NCBI RefSeq assembly: GCF_003428875.1
Contig: NZ_QQRS01000006.1
Span: forward strand, 62,001 to 126,000
DNA: 64,000 nucleotides
Direction: 5' to 3'
DNA from: Planomicrobium okeanokoites
Lineage (GTDB): Bacteria; Bacillota; Bacilli; Bacillales_A; Planococcaceae
Shown here: in pieces, positions 8,290 to 17,318 of the stretch
Layout: each line of letters starts with the position of its first letter
Numbering within the stretch: the first letter of the stretch is position 1
The notes under the pieces: generated by a model
What the model saw: the letters and a program-made list of their open reading frames with translations, nothing else
Database searches by the model: none
What the model was told of the DNA's origin: nothing
Program-made: the position numbers and the translations under genes

Positions 8290-8993
8290 TAAAGTTCCCC
8301 CTCATCGATCAACAGGCGATAACCCGCCCCCCGGACAGTTTCAATGGCGGATTGAACATTATAATCCGCCAGTTTCTTGCGCACGCGGGTCATATTCACA
8401 TTAAGGGTATTCTCATCCACAAAGGCCTGATCATCCCAAAGTTCTTCCAATAATTGTTCCCTTGAAACCACTTTCGGATAATGCGCGAGCAACAGGCCAA
8501 GCACCACTGCCTCTTTCTTTTGCAACGGAATCACTTCGTTTTTCACGTGCAGTTCCATCCGTTCCATATATAAAGTGAGACGGCCTGCTTTCACCGTTCT
8601 CTCTTCCTGCTTCAAAGCATATTCACCGAAAGCCCTGCGAAGATGGCTTCTTATTTTTGCAAGGACGATTTCATAATGGAAAGGTTTCGTAATGAAATCA
8701 TCCCCTCCATTTTCCAAAGCGAAAATCTGGTCCATTTCACCGGAGCGTGCAGAGATGAAAATGATGGGGCACGTGGTTGTCAAACGAAGCTGCCTGCACC
8801 AGTAATAGCCGTCATAGGAGGGAAGATTGATATCCAGCAGAATCAGGTGAGGATCGAAGGCTTCGGCCTCTTCCAGAATTCGGTCGAAATCTTTGGCGGT
8901 TTCCACTTCATAATGATATTTACGGAGTGTTTCCGCCAGCATCTCAGCAATTTTCAAATCATCTTCCACGATAAATATTCGCTGCGTCAACAT
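8289..8993 (-). CDS. OmpR-family response regulator, BceR type
   Basis: This regulator has 234 residues with an N-terminal receiver domain (acidic pair Asp11/Asp12, phosphoacceptor Asp54 in LLDINLP, Lys of the FITKPF motif near residue 103) and a C-terminal winged-helix domain ending in RGAGYRL. It is the first gene of a regulator-kinase-ATPase-permease operon. Its start codon is ATG with a GGGGG Shine-Dalgarno. Only 72 bases separate it from lplJ, and much of that is the lplJ terminator, so the operon promoter is confined to a very short stretch or transcription partly reads through from lplJ. Confidence 0.93.
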   Translation of the reverse strand: MLTQRIFIVEDDLKIAEMLAETLRKYHYEVETAKDFDRILEEAEAFDPHLILLDINLPSYDGYYWCRQLRLTTTCPIIFISARSGEMDQIFALENGGDDFITKPFHYEIVLAKIRSHLRRAFGEYALKQEERTVKAGRLTLYMERMELHVKNEVIPLQKKEAVVLGLLLAHYPKVVSREQLLEELWDDQAFVDENTLNVNMTRVRKKLADYNVQSAIETVRGAGYRLLIDEGEL

Positions 8994-9025
8994 AACGATC
9001 CCCCTTTCCTTTTTCTTTCCATTCT

Positions 9026-9056
9026 AACAAAAGAGCCTGCTTAAAAGCAGGCTCTT
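9026..9056 (-). terminator. Intrinsic terminator of lplJ
   Basis: AGAGCCTGCTT (9032-9042) pairs with AAGCAGGCTCT (9045-9055). On the minus strand the stem is followed by TTTTG just after the lplJ stop codon. Confidence 0.85.
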
Positions 9057-9065
9057 CATTATTTC

Positions 9066-10058
9066 TTAATAAATTAATTTTAGAAACTCTTCTTTTGTAA
9101 TTCCACCGAGCAATTTTGGAATATCGATTCCTTCTATCGCTTCATCCAAAGCAGCACGCTCGTATTTCACACCGGTAATCGCCGTTTCAAGTTCGGCTAC
9201 ATCACCCACACCGAAAAAGTCGCCAAAGATTTTCGCGTCTTCCACCAAACCTTTTTCAACCTGCAAGCGGACGTCGATGCCCCCGACAGGGAATCTGTGG
9301 GAATGCTTCACATTGAATTTGGGTGACTTGCCGTAATTCCAATCCCAGTTTCCGTAGCGTTCGCGTGAGATTTCATGGATGCCTTCCCAATCCTTATCTG
9401 TCAGTTCCCAAAGTTTCACATTTTCTTCTCCTTCGAAAATGGAATGGAGAATTGCAGATCGGAATTCCATAACCGTCATCGGTTCTTCAAGAAACTCTGA
9501 AATATTCGCTACACGGCTGCGAATCGATTTGATGCCTTTCGATTCGATTTTCTCCTTGCTGACTTTAAGCGCCGAAACGACTTCGTCCATATTTGTATCA
9601 AACAACAGCGTTCCATGGCTGTACATCCGCCCTCTTGTAGAAAATTGGGCATTGCCGGAAATTTTACGGCCTTCTGCCATCAGATCATTGCGGCCTGACA
9701 ATTCGGCATTGACGCCTAAATCATTCAGCGCTTTTACAACCGGCTCCGTGAATTTACGGAAATTACGGAAGCTTTCCCCATCATCAACGGTGATGAAACT
9801 GTAATTCAAGTTGCCAAGGTCATGATAGACCGCTCCACCGCCGGACAAGCGCCGCACGACATGGATGCCATTGGCATCTACATAGTCTGTGTTGATTTCT
9901 TCAGCGGTGTTCTGATTTTTTCCGATGATGATTGATGGTTCATTGATATAGAACAGCAGGAAAGGATCTTTTTCTACATCCATGTTTTTCAAAAGATATT
10001 CTTCAATAGCCAGATTGATGCGTGGATCGGTGATTCCCTTATTGTCTACGAAATACAT
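9066..10058 (-). CDS. lplJ: Lipoate--protein ligase
   Basis: The enzyme attaches scavenged lipoate to lipoyl domains through lipoyl-AMP. The 330-residue length and the segment RRLSGGGAVYHD (69-80), which forms the adenylate-binding loop, are diagnostic; the GKNQN motif (46-50) and SGNAQF further support LplA/LplJ. The C-terminal part (from about 250) is the small accessory domain found in bifunctional ligases. Start ATG has AAAGGAG eight bases upstream. In B. subtilis lplJ (yhfJ) neighbours yhfH, and here yhfH is divergent from it, so synteny supports the call. The gene is followed by its own terminator. Confidence 0.95.
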   Translation of the reverse strand: MYFVDNKGITDPRINLAIEEYLLKNMDVEKDPFLLFYINEPSIIIGKNQNTAEEINTDYVDANGIHVVRRLSGGGAVYHDLGNLNYSFITVDDGESFRNFRKFTEPVVKALNDLGVNAELSGRNDLMAEGRKISGNAQFSTRGRMYSHGTLLFDTNMDEVVSALKVSKEKIESKGIKSIRSRVANISEFLEEPMTVMEFRSAILHSIFEGEENVKLWELTDKDWEGIHEISRERYGNWDWNYGKSPKFNVKHSHRFPVGGIDVRLQVEKGLVEDAKIFGDFFGVGDVAELETAITGVKYERAALDEAIEGIDIPKLLGGITKEEFLKLIY

Positions 10059-10200
10059 AATCTCTCTCCTTTAGATTGTTTCCTTATTTCAGTTTAACGG
10101 ATAATTGAAAATTATTCACGGTTTATAGTTGACTTAGCCCAACTGTTATAATACACTAGTTTTAATTAACACAGTACTATAACAAAAGGAGCTGGGATGA

Positions 10201-10323
10201 ATGATTGAAAACGTAGTTGAATTTTTCAAGAACCTGCCGCCGAAACAATGTGCAACTTGTGGAGAACAGATCGAGGAACAGCACGAATGCTATGGTACTA
10301 AATGCAACTCCTGCACTGAATGA
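10201..10323 (+). CDS. yhfH: YhfH family zinc-ribbon-like microprotein
   Basis: This is a 40-residue ORF with a strong AAAGGAG ribosome binding site. It begins MIENVVEFFKNLPPKQCATC and contains five cysteines arranged as CxxC (17, 20), then Cys30, Cys35 and Cys38, so it probably binds one zinc ion. The protein family YhfH is known in Bacillaceae and sits next to lplJ in B. subtilis, as it does here on the opposite strand. Its function is unknown. A strong bidirectional terminator follows. The short length and high conservation suggest an adaptor or a redox-sensitive role, but that is speculation. Confidence 0.85.
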   Translation: MIENVVEFFKNLPPKQCATCGEQIEEQHECYGTKCNSCTE

Positions 10324-10368
10324 TTTGATGATCAAGCAATTTTTCTTATGGAATCCATAATTGAACAA

Positions 10369-10401
10369 GAAAAGGCAGGCGCCCAGGCGCCTGCCTTTTC
10401 T
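10369..10401. terminator. Bidirectional terminator between yhfH and the FixH-like lipoprotein gene
   Basis: AAAGGCAGGCGCC (10371-10383) and GGCGCCTGCCTTT (10386-10398) form a 13-bp perfect stem with T runs on both strands between convergent genes. Confidence 0.92.
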
Positions 10402-10423
10402 TGTTGCTTCTATTGAAACTGTA

Positions 10424-10897
10424 TCAATGACCATCATGGCCTTCCATCTTATCCATACCTTCTGCATCATCACTGTCATCCGGAACAATGGAATCAGGAT
10501 CCGGGCTACCGACTGTAATCTCCTGTTTAGGCATTACATGAAGGCGCCGGGCTGTCGTATGCGCTTGCGCAAAATAAAGTCCCTCTTCTTCGAATACGGT
10601 TTCCGCTTCGTATACGCCGTCCCCGATATGTTCAGCCGGCAGCATTTCACTGTCACTCCGATGGCCGGACTCCCAGACTTCATAAACCACTTCATCAGCA
10701 TCTTCCACGACTTCTTCGCCCTGCACCACAGTCACTGAAAGCGTCATTTCTTCTCCAGGTTCAGCAGTTTCCGGTGAATTAAAAGCAGTTTCAATCGGGT
10801 TTACATTCATGCCAGCTCCTGCTGTCTCATCTTCTTGACCACAGGCAGCCAACAACAATACAGCAGCTGGGATGGCCATCCAACTAAATTTTTTCAT
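10424..10897 (-). CDS. FixH/YtkA-like domain lipoprotein
   Basis: The protein has 157 residues. It begins with a lysine pair, a hydrophobic stretch and the lipobox LLAAC, so it should be a lipoprotein on the outer face of the membrane. The mature part has the YtkA/FixH-type beta-sandwich pattern (AEPGEEMTLSVTV, then DGVYEAETVFEEEGLYFAQAHT) followed by an acidic tail ending in methionine and histidine residues (MDKMEGHDGH) that could bind copper. The start was placed at MKKFSW because GGAGG lies upstream of that ATG. Family members are linked to copper handling or cytochrome oxidase assembly in some bacteria. Position after hemH-hemE hints at a respiratory link, but no partner is seen. Confidence 0.75.
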   Translation of the reverse strand: MKKFSWMAIPAAVLLLAACGQEDETAGAGMNVNPIETAFNSPETAEPGEEMTLSVTVVQGEEVVEDADEVVYEVWESGHRSDSEMLPAEHIGDGVYEAETVFEEEGLYFAQAHTTARRLHVMPKQEITVGSPDPDSIVPDDSDDAEGMDKMEGHDGH

Positions 10898-10985
10898 TTG
10901 TTTAATCCTCCAAGGTTTCATTCATTGAAAGTTTGCCGGAATCCCCCAGCTCACTCCAATTTAATCAGCCTAAAAAATGCACCGA

Positions 10986-11915
10986 TTATTTTTCAGCCAA
11001 TTTCTTCATGACGACATCAGCAAGTCCATCGATGAACAATGGCTGAACGTTCGGCATTTCCGGACGGCGGTATGCTGCACCGATTTCGTCACAGACAACT
11101 TTACATTCATAATCATTATCAAAAAGCACTTCCAGGTGATCCGCTACAAATCCTACTGGTGTATAAACAAACGAGTTATAGCCTTTCACATCATGCAACT
11201 CACGGGTCAGATCCTGAACATCAGGTCCAATCCACGGTTCAGGCGTTTGCCCGGCACTTTGCCAGCCGACTTCATAATTTTCAACGCCGGCAGCCTGCGC
11301 GATCATATCAGCTGTCTCTTTTAATTGGTCCGGATACGGGTCGCCGTTTGCAATAATCTTTTCAGGCAATGAATGCGCTGAAACGATCAGGCATGATTTC
11401 ACCCGTTCTTCTTCCGACATTTCAGCAAATGCCGCGCTGACTTTTTCGCTCCAGTATTGGATGAATTTCGGTTCTGTATACCAGCTTTCAACTGAAGTCA
11501 GGCTGATACCCGCTTTTTCAGCCGCTTCAGCTGCACGTCCATTATAGGATTTAACTGAGAAAGTCGAGAAGTGTGGTGCCAATACGATGGATACAGCTTC
11601 TGTGATGCCGTCTTTTCTCATCGCTTCGACGCCGTCTTCAACGAAAGGCTCGATATGTTTTAATCCCAGGTACATTTTAAACTCGATTTCATCCTGAATT
11701 TCATTCAAGCGGTCGCACAATCCATTGGCCTGGTCTTCTGTAATTTTCGCCAATGGTGAAAGTCCACCGATTGCCTGATAGCGGCTGCGCAAATCTTCCA
11801 GGCTCTCTTCGCTCGGCTTGCGGCCGCGGCGGATGTGGGTATAATACCTTTCAATGTCTTCTTCTTTGTAAGGCGTACCATACGCCATTACCAATAACCC
11901 CATTGTCTTTTTCAT
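10986..11915 (-). CDS. hemH: Coproporphyrin III ferrochelatase
   Basis: The enzyme inserts iron into coproporphyrin III in the Gram-positive haem pathway. It has 309 residues, begins [15 protein letters not shown] (the family start LLVMAYGTP), and contains the active-site region [13 protein letters not shown] and the late [10 protein letters not shown] and [17 protein letters not shown] segments. The product is a soluble cytoplasmic protein. The second of two adjacent ATG codons was chosen because its distance from AGAGGTG is better. It follows hemE with a 30-base gap and is in the same operon; hemY/cgoX, the third gene of the B. subtilis operon, is not next to it here. Confidence 0.95.
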   Translation of the reverse strand: MKKTMGLLVMAYGTPYKEEDIERYYTHIRRGRKPSEESLEDLRSRYQAIGGLSPLAKITEDQANGLCDRLNEIQDEIEFKMYLGLKHIEPFVEDGVEAMRKDGITEAVSIVLAPHFSTFSVKSYNGRAAEAAEKAGISLTSVESWYTEPKFIQYWSEKVSAAFAEMSEEERVKSCLIVSAHSLPEKIIANGDPYPDQLKETADMIAQAAGVENYEVGWQSAGQTPEPWIGPDVQDLTRELHDVKGYNSFVYTPVGFVADHLEVLFDNDYECKVVCDEIGAAYRRPEMPNVQPLFIDGLADVVMKKLAEK

Positions 11916-11945
11916 CATCAGTCACCTCTGAAATTTTATAGTCGA

Positions 11946-12989
11946 TTAGTTTTTAGCTTTATAAGCCGCGCTGTATTCATGTACGAATGCTGTCAGGCGT
12001 TTTAATGTGTCCGGATTAACTTCAGGGAATACGCCATGGCCAAGATTGAAGATATAGCCATCATCCTGCATCCCCATATCAAGGATCTTTTTCGTGCGCT
12101 CCTCAATCACTGGCCAATCAGCCAGCAGATAAGAAGGATCGAAATTCCCCATCAGGGATTTCGTCAAGCCCATTGAACGGGCTTCTGCAATCGGCAAACG
12201 CCAATCGAGTCCAACCACATCAACCGGCAATTCATGCCATTCTTTCGCCAAATGGCTTGCGCCGACGCCGAATATCGTCAATGGCACGCCCTCTGTCCGC
12301 AATTCGTTGAAGATACGGTCCATCACCGGTTTGATGAAAATACGGTAATCTTCCACATTCAGAGCTCCCACCCACGAATCAAATATCTGGATCGCTTTTG
12401 CTCCCGCTTTTACTTGTGCCTTTACATAAGGAATAATGGTATCCGCCAGTTTATCCATCAGCGCGAACCACATTTGCGGCTGCGACACCATCATCGCTTT
12501 TGTTTTATTATAGCTTTTTGATGGTCCGCCTTCGATCATATAGCTGGCAAGTGTGAACGGTGCGCCTGAAAAACCGATGAGCGGCACATTCAATTGTTCT
12601 TCAGTCAATAATTTGATCGTTTTTAATACATAATCAACATCCTGTTCAGGATTGATCTGGCCAAGACGGCTGATATCTTCCATTGTACGGATCGGATTGT
12701 CGATCACTGGACCAATTCCAGCCTTGATTTTTACATCAACACCAATTGCAGGAAGCGGTGTCACGATGTCTTTGTAAAGAATCGCTGCATCGACATTGTA
12801 TTGGTCGACGGGCAATTTTGTGACATATGCACACAGCTCAGGCTGGTGTGTAATCTCTTCCAATGAATATTTTTCTTTGATCTTGCGGTATTCCGGCTGT
12901 GAACGGCCTGCCTGCCTCATAAACCAGACTGGCACGTGATCCGTTTTCTCTCCTCTGGCCGCCTTCAGGTAAGTATCATTAAAATCCAT
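11946..12989 (-). CDS. hemE: Uroporphyrinogen decarboxylase
   Basis: The enzyme decarboxylates uroporphyrinogen III to coproporphyrinogen III. From [10 protein letters not shown] the protein has 347 residues, normal for HemE. The N-terminal [10 protein letters not shown] signature (with the substrate-binding arginines) and the second signature [13 protein letters not shown] are both present; the C-terminal [13 protein letters not shown] segment is also conserved. The start was placed at 12989 because GAAGGGATG precedes it at normal distance. It is the first gene of hemEH. HmoB, a haem-degrading monooxygenase, is encoded divergently about 200 bases away. Confidence 0.95.
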   Translation of the reverse strand: MDFNDTYLKAARGEKTDHVPVWFMRQAGRSQPEYRKIKEKYSLEEITHQPELCAYVTKLPVDQYNVDAAILYKDIVTPLPAIGVDVKIKAGIGPVIDNPIRTMEDISRLGQINPEQDVDYVLKTIKLLTEEQLNVPLIGFSGAPFTLASYMIEGGPSKSYNKTKAMMVSQPQMWFALMDKLADTIIPYVKAQVKAGAKAIQIFDSWVGALNVEDYRIFIKPVMDRIFNELRTEGVPLTIFGVGASHLAKEWHELPVDVVGLDWRLPIAEARSMGLTKSLMGNFDPSYLLADWPVIEERTKKILDMGMQDDGYIFNLGHGVFPEVNPDTLKRLTAFVHEYSAAYKAKN

Positions 12990-13197
12990 TGCAAAAAACA
13001 TCCCTTCAAAATATATCGTCCACTGCATATCGTTCTTATGTCCGTATATACTATAGACTCTCTGTTTTCCATTGTATAGATTCTGTGGGCAAATGTCATA
13101 AATTAGACGCTTATGACTTCACCAGATCGACAAAGGGGGTTTGCTGTATTTTTTTTCAGGGAAAGTTATACTGAATATATACTTAGGAGGGATATTG

Positions 13198-13707
13198 ATG
13201 AATTTATTCATGACAACAGGCACATACGAATATATGAAAAAAATGCGTGAAAAGCACCCTGAAGAAACGATGGTGGTGATGCAAGGTGAAAACACTACCT
13301 TGATCCTGCATGAAACGGAAGGCAAAAGTATTTTTCAAACACCACGCAGATATGAAGTAGTGGACGGCACTGGTGAATTCAAAGAGAAAGGCTTTTTTGT
13401 TTTCAATAATATTCCGGTGACCGATGAAGGTCGTCCGATTTTTGAACACCGCTTTAAAAATCGTGCCGGCGCAATTGAAAATGAACCCGGCTATGTCGCT
13501 TTCCGCGTTTTGCGTCCCCTCGATTCTGACACATATGTGGTATTGACCGAATGGGAATCTCCCGCTTTCTTTGAAAAATGGAAAGAATCACAGGCGTTTT
13601 CAAAAGCGCATTCAAAATCGGAAGAAGCTCCGGCTTCAAAACCGGCCAATATTTTTGCGGGATCTTCCTATGTAACCACTTATTCCGCTAAACCTGAAGA
13701 CGAGTGA
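13198..13707 (+). CDS. hmoB: Haem-degrading monooxygenase HmoB-like (YhgC)
   Basis: This protein has 169 residues with an ABM-type ferredoxin-like domain in its C-terminal half (about 65-155): VFNNIPVTDEGRPIFEHRFK, then GYVAFRVLRPLD and VVLTEWESPAFFEKWKES, with an N-terminal extension as in B. subtilis HmoB. Family members open the porphyrin ring to release iron. The start ATG at 13198 has AGGAGGG seven bases upstream. B. subtilis yhgC lies in the same neighbourhood (yhgC-pbpF-hemEHY); here pbpF is missing and hmoB is divergent from hemE, so haem synthesis and haem turnover genes face each other. Regulation by iron or peroxide sensors is possible, but I could not find a convincing Fur or PerR box. 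Confidence 0.85.
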   Translation: MNLFMTTGTYEYMKKMREKHPEETMVVMQGENTTLILHETEGKSIFQTPRRYEVVDGTGEFKEKGFFVFNNIPVTDEGRPIFEHRFKNRAGAIENEPGYVAFRVLRPLDSDTYVVLTEWESPAFFEKWKESQAFSKAHSKSEEAPASKPANIFAGSSYVTTYSAKPEDE

Positions 13708-13763
13708 ATGATCGGCTCCGCGTAACGCGGGGCAAATACATACCAGAACAGGAGGAAATTTAA

Positions 13764-14762
13764 TTGGTTTTTGTTTATTTCATCATCGCTGGCATCATCA
13801 CAGTCTATGCTTCGATCAAAATGTCGGAGTACGCCGATGTCATCAGTGAAAAAACTGCGATGGGCGGCATGATGGTAGGTACCCTGCTATTGGCGGGTGC
13901 CACTTCCCTGCCTGAAGTTTCAACCAGTTTCTCCGCAGCTGCCATCGGCAATGCTGATATTGCCGTCGGAAATATGATCGGCTCAAACCTCTTCAACTTA
14001 TTCATACTCGCTGCGTTCGACTTCCTATTGAGAAGGCGCCGTATCCTGGACCGGGCATCACGGAACAATATCTATACTTCCCTGCTTGGTATCCTGTTGA
14101 CCATTTTGATCATGATGGCGCTGTGGCTCCGGATTGAAACCCAAATTTTCGGTGTCGGCCTGGACGCTTTGATCATAGCTGTTACTTATATTGTCGGTAT
14201 GTTTGCCATCAATAAATTGCCGTCGCTTGACCCTGTGGCAGAAGAGGCAGCAGAGGAAGAAGAAGAACCGAACAACCCAAGTGCCGGCCTTTCCCCGAAA
14301 GGAGCGATTGTCCGTTTTATCATCGCGGCACTTGTCATCCTGGGTGCGGGTACAGCTTTATCGATAACAGGTGATCAGATCGCAATTATTACAGGAATCG
14401 GCTCCAGCTTTATCGGCAGTTTCCTCATAGCCGCTGCCACTTCACTGCCTGAAGCAATTTCTGTATTCATTGCATTGCGCCTTAATAATGTCAATATGGC
14501 TGTTGGTGCAATTCTGGGATCCAATATATTCAACATGATCATCCTTGCTTTGTCAGACCCTGTTTACCGGGACGGCAACCTGATAGCTGCTGCTACACCA
14601 GGAGCAACGATGATCATCGCGACCGGCGTATTGATCATGTCATTCCTGGCATTGTATTCATTGATCAGAAGAAACAGCGCAACCGTCATGACTTACGCAC
14701 TGCCTTCTCTCATTATTGTCATTGTTTACTTTGTCGCTTCCTATATGAACTTCACTTATTAA
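13764..14762 (+). CDS. Sodium/calcium exchanger family (CaCA) membrane protein
   Basis: This is a 332-residue integral membrane antiporter with the CaCA internal duplication. The first alpha repeat has GATSLPEVSTS...GNMIGSN and the second has AATSLPEAIS...GAILGSN; an acidic loop (EEAAEEEEE, about 160-172) lies between the halves. About ten hydrophobic segments are visible. The start is TTG with AGGAGGAAA immediately upstream. Family members exchange Ca2+ or other cations for Na+ or H+. Compared with YrbG-like proteins the length is normal. It follows hmoB by 56 bases on the same strand and may be co-transcribed. Confidence 0.88.
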   Translation: MVFVYFIIAGIITVYASIKMSEYADVISEKTAMGGMMVGTLLLAGATSLPEVSTSFSAAAIGNADIAVGNMIGSNLFNLFILAAFDFLLRRRRILDRASRNNIYTSLLGILLTILIMMALWLRIETQIFGVGLDALIIAVTYIVGMFAINKLPSLDPVAEEAAEEEEEPNNPSAGLSPKGAIVRFIIAALVILGAGTALSITGDQIAIITGIGSSFIGSFLIAAATSLPEAISVFIALRLNNVNMAVGAILGSNIFNMIILALSDPVYRDGNLIAAATPGATMIIATGVLIMSFLALYSLIRRNSATVMTYALPSLIIVIVYFVASYMNFTY

Positions 14763-14802
14763 GTGAAGACCGGAAGATTTGGATGCTGATGTCCGGCCAG
14801 CG

Positions 14803-14833
14803 AAAGAGGGCGAAATTCGCCCTCTTTTTTTTG
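14803..14833 (+). terminator. Intrinsic terminator after the CaCA exchanger
   Basis: AAAGAGGGCGAA (14803-14814) and TTCGCCCTCTTT (14816-14827) form a stem followed by eight T residues. Confidence 0.92.
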
Positions 14834-14893
14834 TTGCCGTTTTTTTATGTTATTATTTACTGAATAATACATAATTTCAGAGGAGGGATTTTA

Positions 14894-16063
14894 TTGGTGA
14901 TTGAAAAACTATACGCTGAGCTGGATACCGCTTATCCGGAAATGGTGGACATCCGCCGCCATTTGCATATGCATCCGGAGGTTTCCTTCAATGAAACAAA
15001 AACCGCCCATTATATCCGGCATTATTATGAACAATTGGGAGTCGACGTTCGTCATAATGTCGGAGGCAATGGTGTCGTTGCTACGGTGCGAGGGGCGAAA
15101 CCGGGAAAAACAATTGCGTTGCGGGCCGATTTCGATGCCTTGCCCATACAAGACCAAAAAGATGTGCCTTATAAATCCCAGACACCGAATGTCATGCATG
15201 CCTGCGGGCACGACGGCCACACCGCCACCCTTCTTGTATTAGGTAAAATTCTCCACAGTTTGCGCAACGAACTTGAAGGAACTTACGTCCTCATTCACCA
15301 GCATGCCGAAGAACTGGTTCCCGGCGGGGCGATGGCAATGATCAAAGATGGAGCGCTTGATGGCGTTGATCAGATTTTCGGCACCCATCTATGGTCTATG
15401 ACGCCTTACGGGCAGATTGATTATCGCGTCGGACCAATCATAGCTGCTGCCGACAGTTTCACTTTAAAAATCCAAGGACGCGGCGGACACGGCGCCATGC
15501 CGCATAATACAAGAGACGCTATCGTTCTCGGCTCCCAAATCGTTATGAACCTTCAGCAATTAGTATCCCGTCGTGTCGACCCTCTGGAATCAGCTGTTCT
15601 GTCGGTTGGATCGTTTGTAGCAGAAAATCCCTTCAATATCATCGCTGACCAAGCTGTTCTCAAAGGAACGATCCGCACATTCAATGAACAGACCAGAGAT
15701 CTGATGGAAGCGGAGATGGAACGAATCATACAAGGTAATTGCCTGGCCGCAGGCTGCACCTATGAATTCACTTACAACCGAGGTTACTCCCCTCTCGTGA
15801 ATCACGAAAAGGAAACGATGTATTTAAAAGAAGTCGCTGAGCAGGTTCCAGGCGTCGAGAAATTGTATAACACGCCTCCATTGATGATCGGTGAAGATTT
15901 CGCCTATTATCTCGAAAAGGTTCCAGGAACCTTTTTCCTTACAGGCGCTATGCCAGACGGCGAGGTCTATCCTCATCACCATCCTAAATTTGACTTCAAA
16001 GAAAAAGCGATGCTCCTTGCGGCTAAGACACTGGGCAGTGCCGCAATTCATGCCCATAAATAA
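14894..16063 (+). CDS. M20 family amidohydrolase (YhaA-like)
   Basis: The protein has 389 residues and is a predicted zinc-dependent aminoacylase/amidohydrolase. It shows HLHMHPEVSF near residue 25, ACGHDGHTATLL with a metal ligand near residue 102, the HAEELVPGGA glutamate pair, and the dimerisation-domain motif GRGGHGAMPH. The late GEDFAYY and HHPKFDF motifs complete the M20D metal site. Related enzymes hydrolyse N-acyl amino acids or N-acetyl-diaminopimelate. The start is TTG at 14894 with AGGAGGG seven bases upstream; a GTG one codon later is also possible. Its position next to ecsAB matches yhaA of B. subtilis. Confidence 0.9.
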   Translation: MVIEKLYAELDTAYPEMVDIRRHLHMHPEVSFNETKTAHYIRHYYEQLGVDVRHNVGGNGVVATVRGAKPGKTIALRADFDALPIQDQKDVPYKSQTPNVMHACGHDGHTATLLVLGKILHSLRNELEGTYVLIHQHAEELVPGGAMAMIKDGALDGVDQIFGTHLWSMTPYGQIDYRVGPIIAAADSFTLKIQGRGGHGAMPHNTRDAIVLGSQIVMNLQQLVSRRVDPLESAVLSVGSFVAENPFNIIADQAVLKGTIRTFNEQTRDLMEAEMERIIQGNCLAAGCTYEFTYNRGYSPLVNHEKETMYLKEVAEQVPGVEKLYNTPPLMIGEDFAYYLEKVPGTFFLTGAMPDGEVYPHHHPKFDFKEKAMLLAAKTLGSAAIHAHK

Positions 16064-16106
16064 AAAAATCCCGTTTCCATCTATAAAGATGGAAACGGGA
16101 TTTTCT
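16062..16106. terminator. Bidirectional terminator between the amidohydrolase and ecsB
   Basis: AATCCCGTTTCCATCT (16067-16082) pairs perfectly with AGATGGAAACGGGATT (16087-16102), between convergent genes, with A and T runs outside the stem. Confidence 0.93.
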
Positions 16107-16112
16107 CTCTTT

Positions 16113-17318
16113 CTAAACTTTCTTTTTATTCGACGCAAAAGTCAATGTGATTAATGAAATCGCAATAACCACCAAGAACACAATGCCGGCTGTAACAAAT
16201 TGGCCCGCAATAATAAGAGCCAAAGCAGCCAGTAAAGCCTGAAGCAACTGCAGAATAACCACTAATTTCCTGACTGCGCGTTCCCGGGTGAATCGAGATA
16301 ACGGGAAAAGATTATCCATCCGGAAATGCTGGGTATGATTCAACCCCTGCCATAGCTGAATAGTTGTCGCGAATGCCAATGCACCGGCAAAAATGGCCAT
16401 GGCTATAGTGAATGGTATAAGCAACACACCAGCTATTGTCAATAATGTCAGCCGTACCCATAGATAAAACAATTCATCGGAACGGATAAATGTGCGCCAC
16501 ACAAGATAATAATGGGCATCTTCCGGATTCTTTCCGATAAATCTATAGATCCAATTCAGCCAGCTGCGCTGTTTGATCTTCCCTTTGATCTGCGGTACAT
16601 CCGTAAAATAATTCGCGAACTGATAGAAACGCAGCATCCGATTTTCTTCCAACCGGACAAAATGCTCATACGGAAATGGCAGCCCTGCCGCCCGGTTCTG
16701 AACCCATTTGCCATATAGGATCATGGCAAACAACAGCAAGGCAGCGACCAAAACCAAATTATCGACGTAAAAATATGTAAAGGCAAATGCCAATACAAAC
16801 CGGCACAAGCGGTCCAGCCAGGATTTCTGACCTGCGAATGCCTTTCTGAAGGAGAATTCGGTCTGGACATTCCACCATTTGATGATCAGCAATAATATAG
16901 GAAATCCGATTAGATAAGATGTCTCCAATCCGTATAATGCGTTGACCATCGGCAAAGACACTATAAAGGCAATCACCGGCAAATATAGCTGGGATAAAAA
17001 TGACCATTTTCTGGCTGGCTTAAGGAATTCATCCAATTTGCTCTCGAGCGGAAGAAAATAAACCATATCAGCTTCTTTCAGCAAAGTGGATGGCGGACTG
17101 TAAGCAAGCAGAACACCAAAAATGACAGCCAGCAGCAAAGCCCCTGGGAAATTTTCCGGAACGTTCTGCACCCAGTCGCTGTAGGCGTAACCAGCTGCAC
17201 CGATTGCAAAAAGCAGCACTACTGCGATATGTCCGGTAAAAATGTATTTAAAATAATTCTGCACCTCCACTGTGTAGCTGCCGAGACGCTTGGACCACAC
17301 ATCATGCAGGTTCTTCAT
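16113..17318 (-). CDS. ecsB: ABC transporter permease EcsB
   Basis: This is a 401-residue membrane protein with several groups of hydrophobic helices and the EcsB N-terminus MKNLHDVWSKRLGSY. With EcsA it forms the Ecs transporter, whose loss in B. subtilis impairs secretion, competence and RasP-dependent proteolysis. The start was set at 17318 because GAGG is nine bases upstream; a more upstream ATG directly abuts that site. The gene overlaps the end of ecsA by 17 bases, so translation is coupled. The B. subtilis third gene ecsC is not present here. Confidence 0.92.
   Translation of the reverse strand: MKNLHDVWSKRLGSYTVEVQNYFKYIFTGHIAVVLLFAIGAAGYAYSDWVQNVPENFPGALLLAVIFGVLLAYSPPSTLLKEADMVYFLPLESKLDEFLKPARKWSFLSQLYLPVIAFIVSLPMVNALYGLETSYLIGFPILLLIIKWWNVQTEFSFRKAFAGQKSWLDRLCRFVLAFAFTYFYVDNLVLVAALLLFAMILYGKWVQNRAAGLPFPYEHFVRLEENRMLRFYQFANYFTDVPQIKGKIKQRSWLNWIYRFIGKNPEDAHYYLVWRTFIRSDELFYLWVRLTLLTIAGVLLIPFTIAMAIFAGALAFATTIQLWQGLNHTQHFRMDNLFPLSRFTRERAVRKLVVILQLLQALLAALALIIAGQFVTAGIVFLVVIAISLITLTFASNKKKV

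Noticed and set aside
10129-10152. TTGACT and TATAAT upstream of yhfH as one promoter
   Set aside because: The two hexamers are only 12 bases apart, too close for a SigA promoter; TTGACT with TACACT at 17 bases is possible but weak, so no promoter was listed.
13141-13172. TTGCTG...TATACT promoter and a Fur/PerR box before hmoB
   Set aside because: Spacing is 20 bases and no 7-1-7 or TTATAATNATTATAA-like dyad is present.
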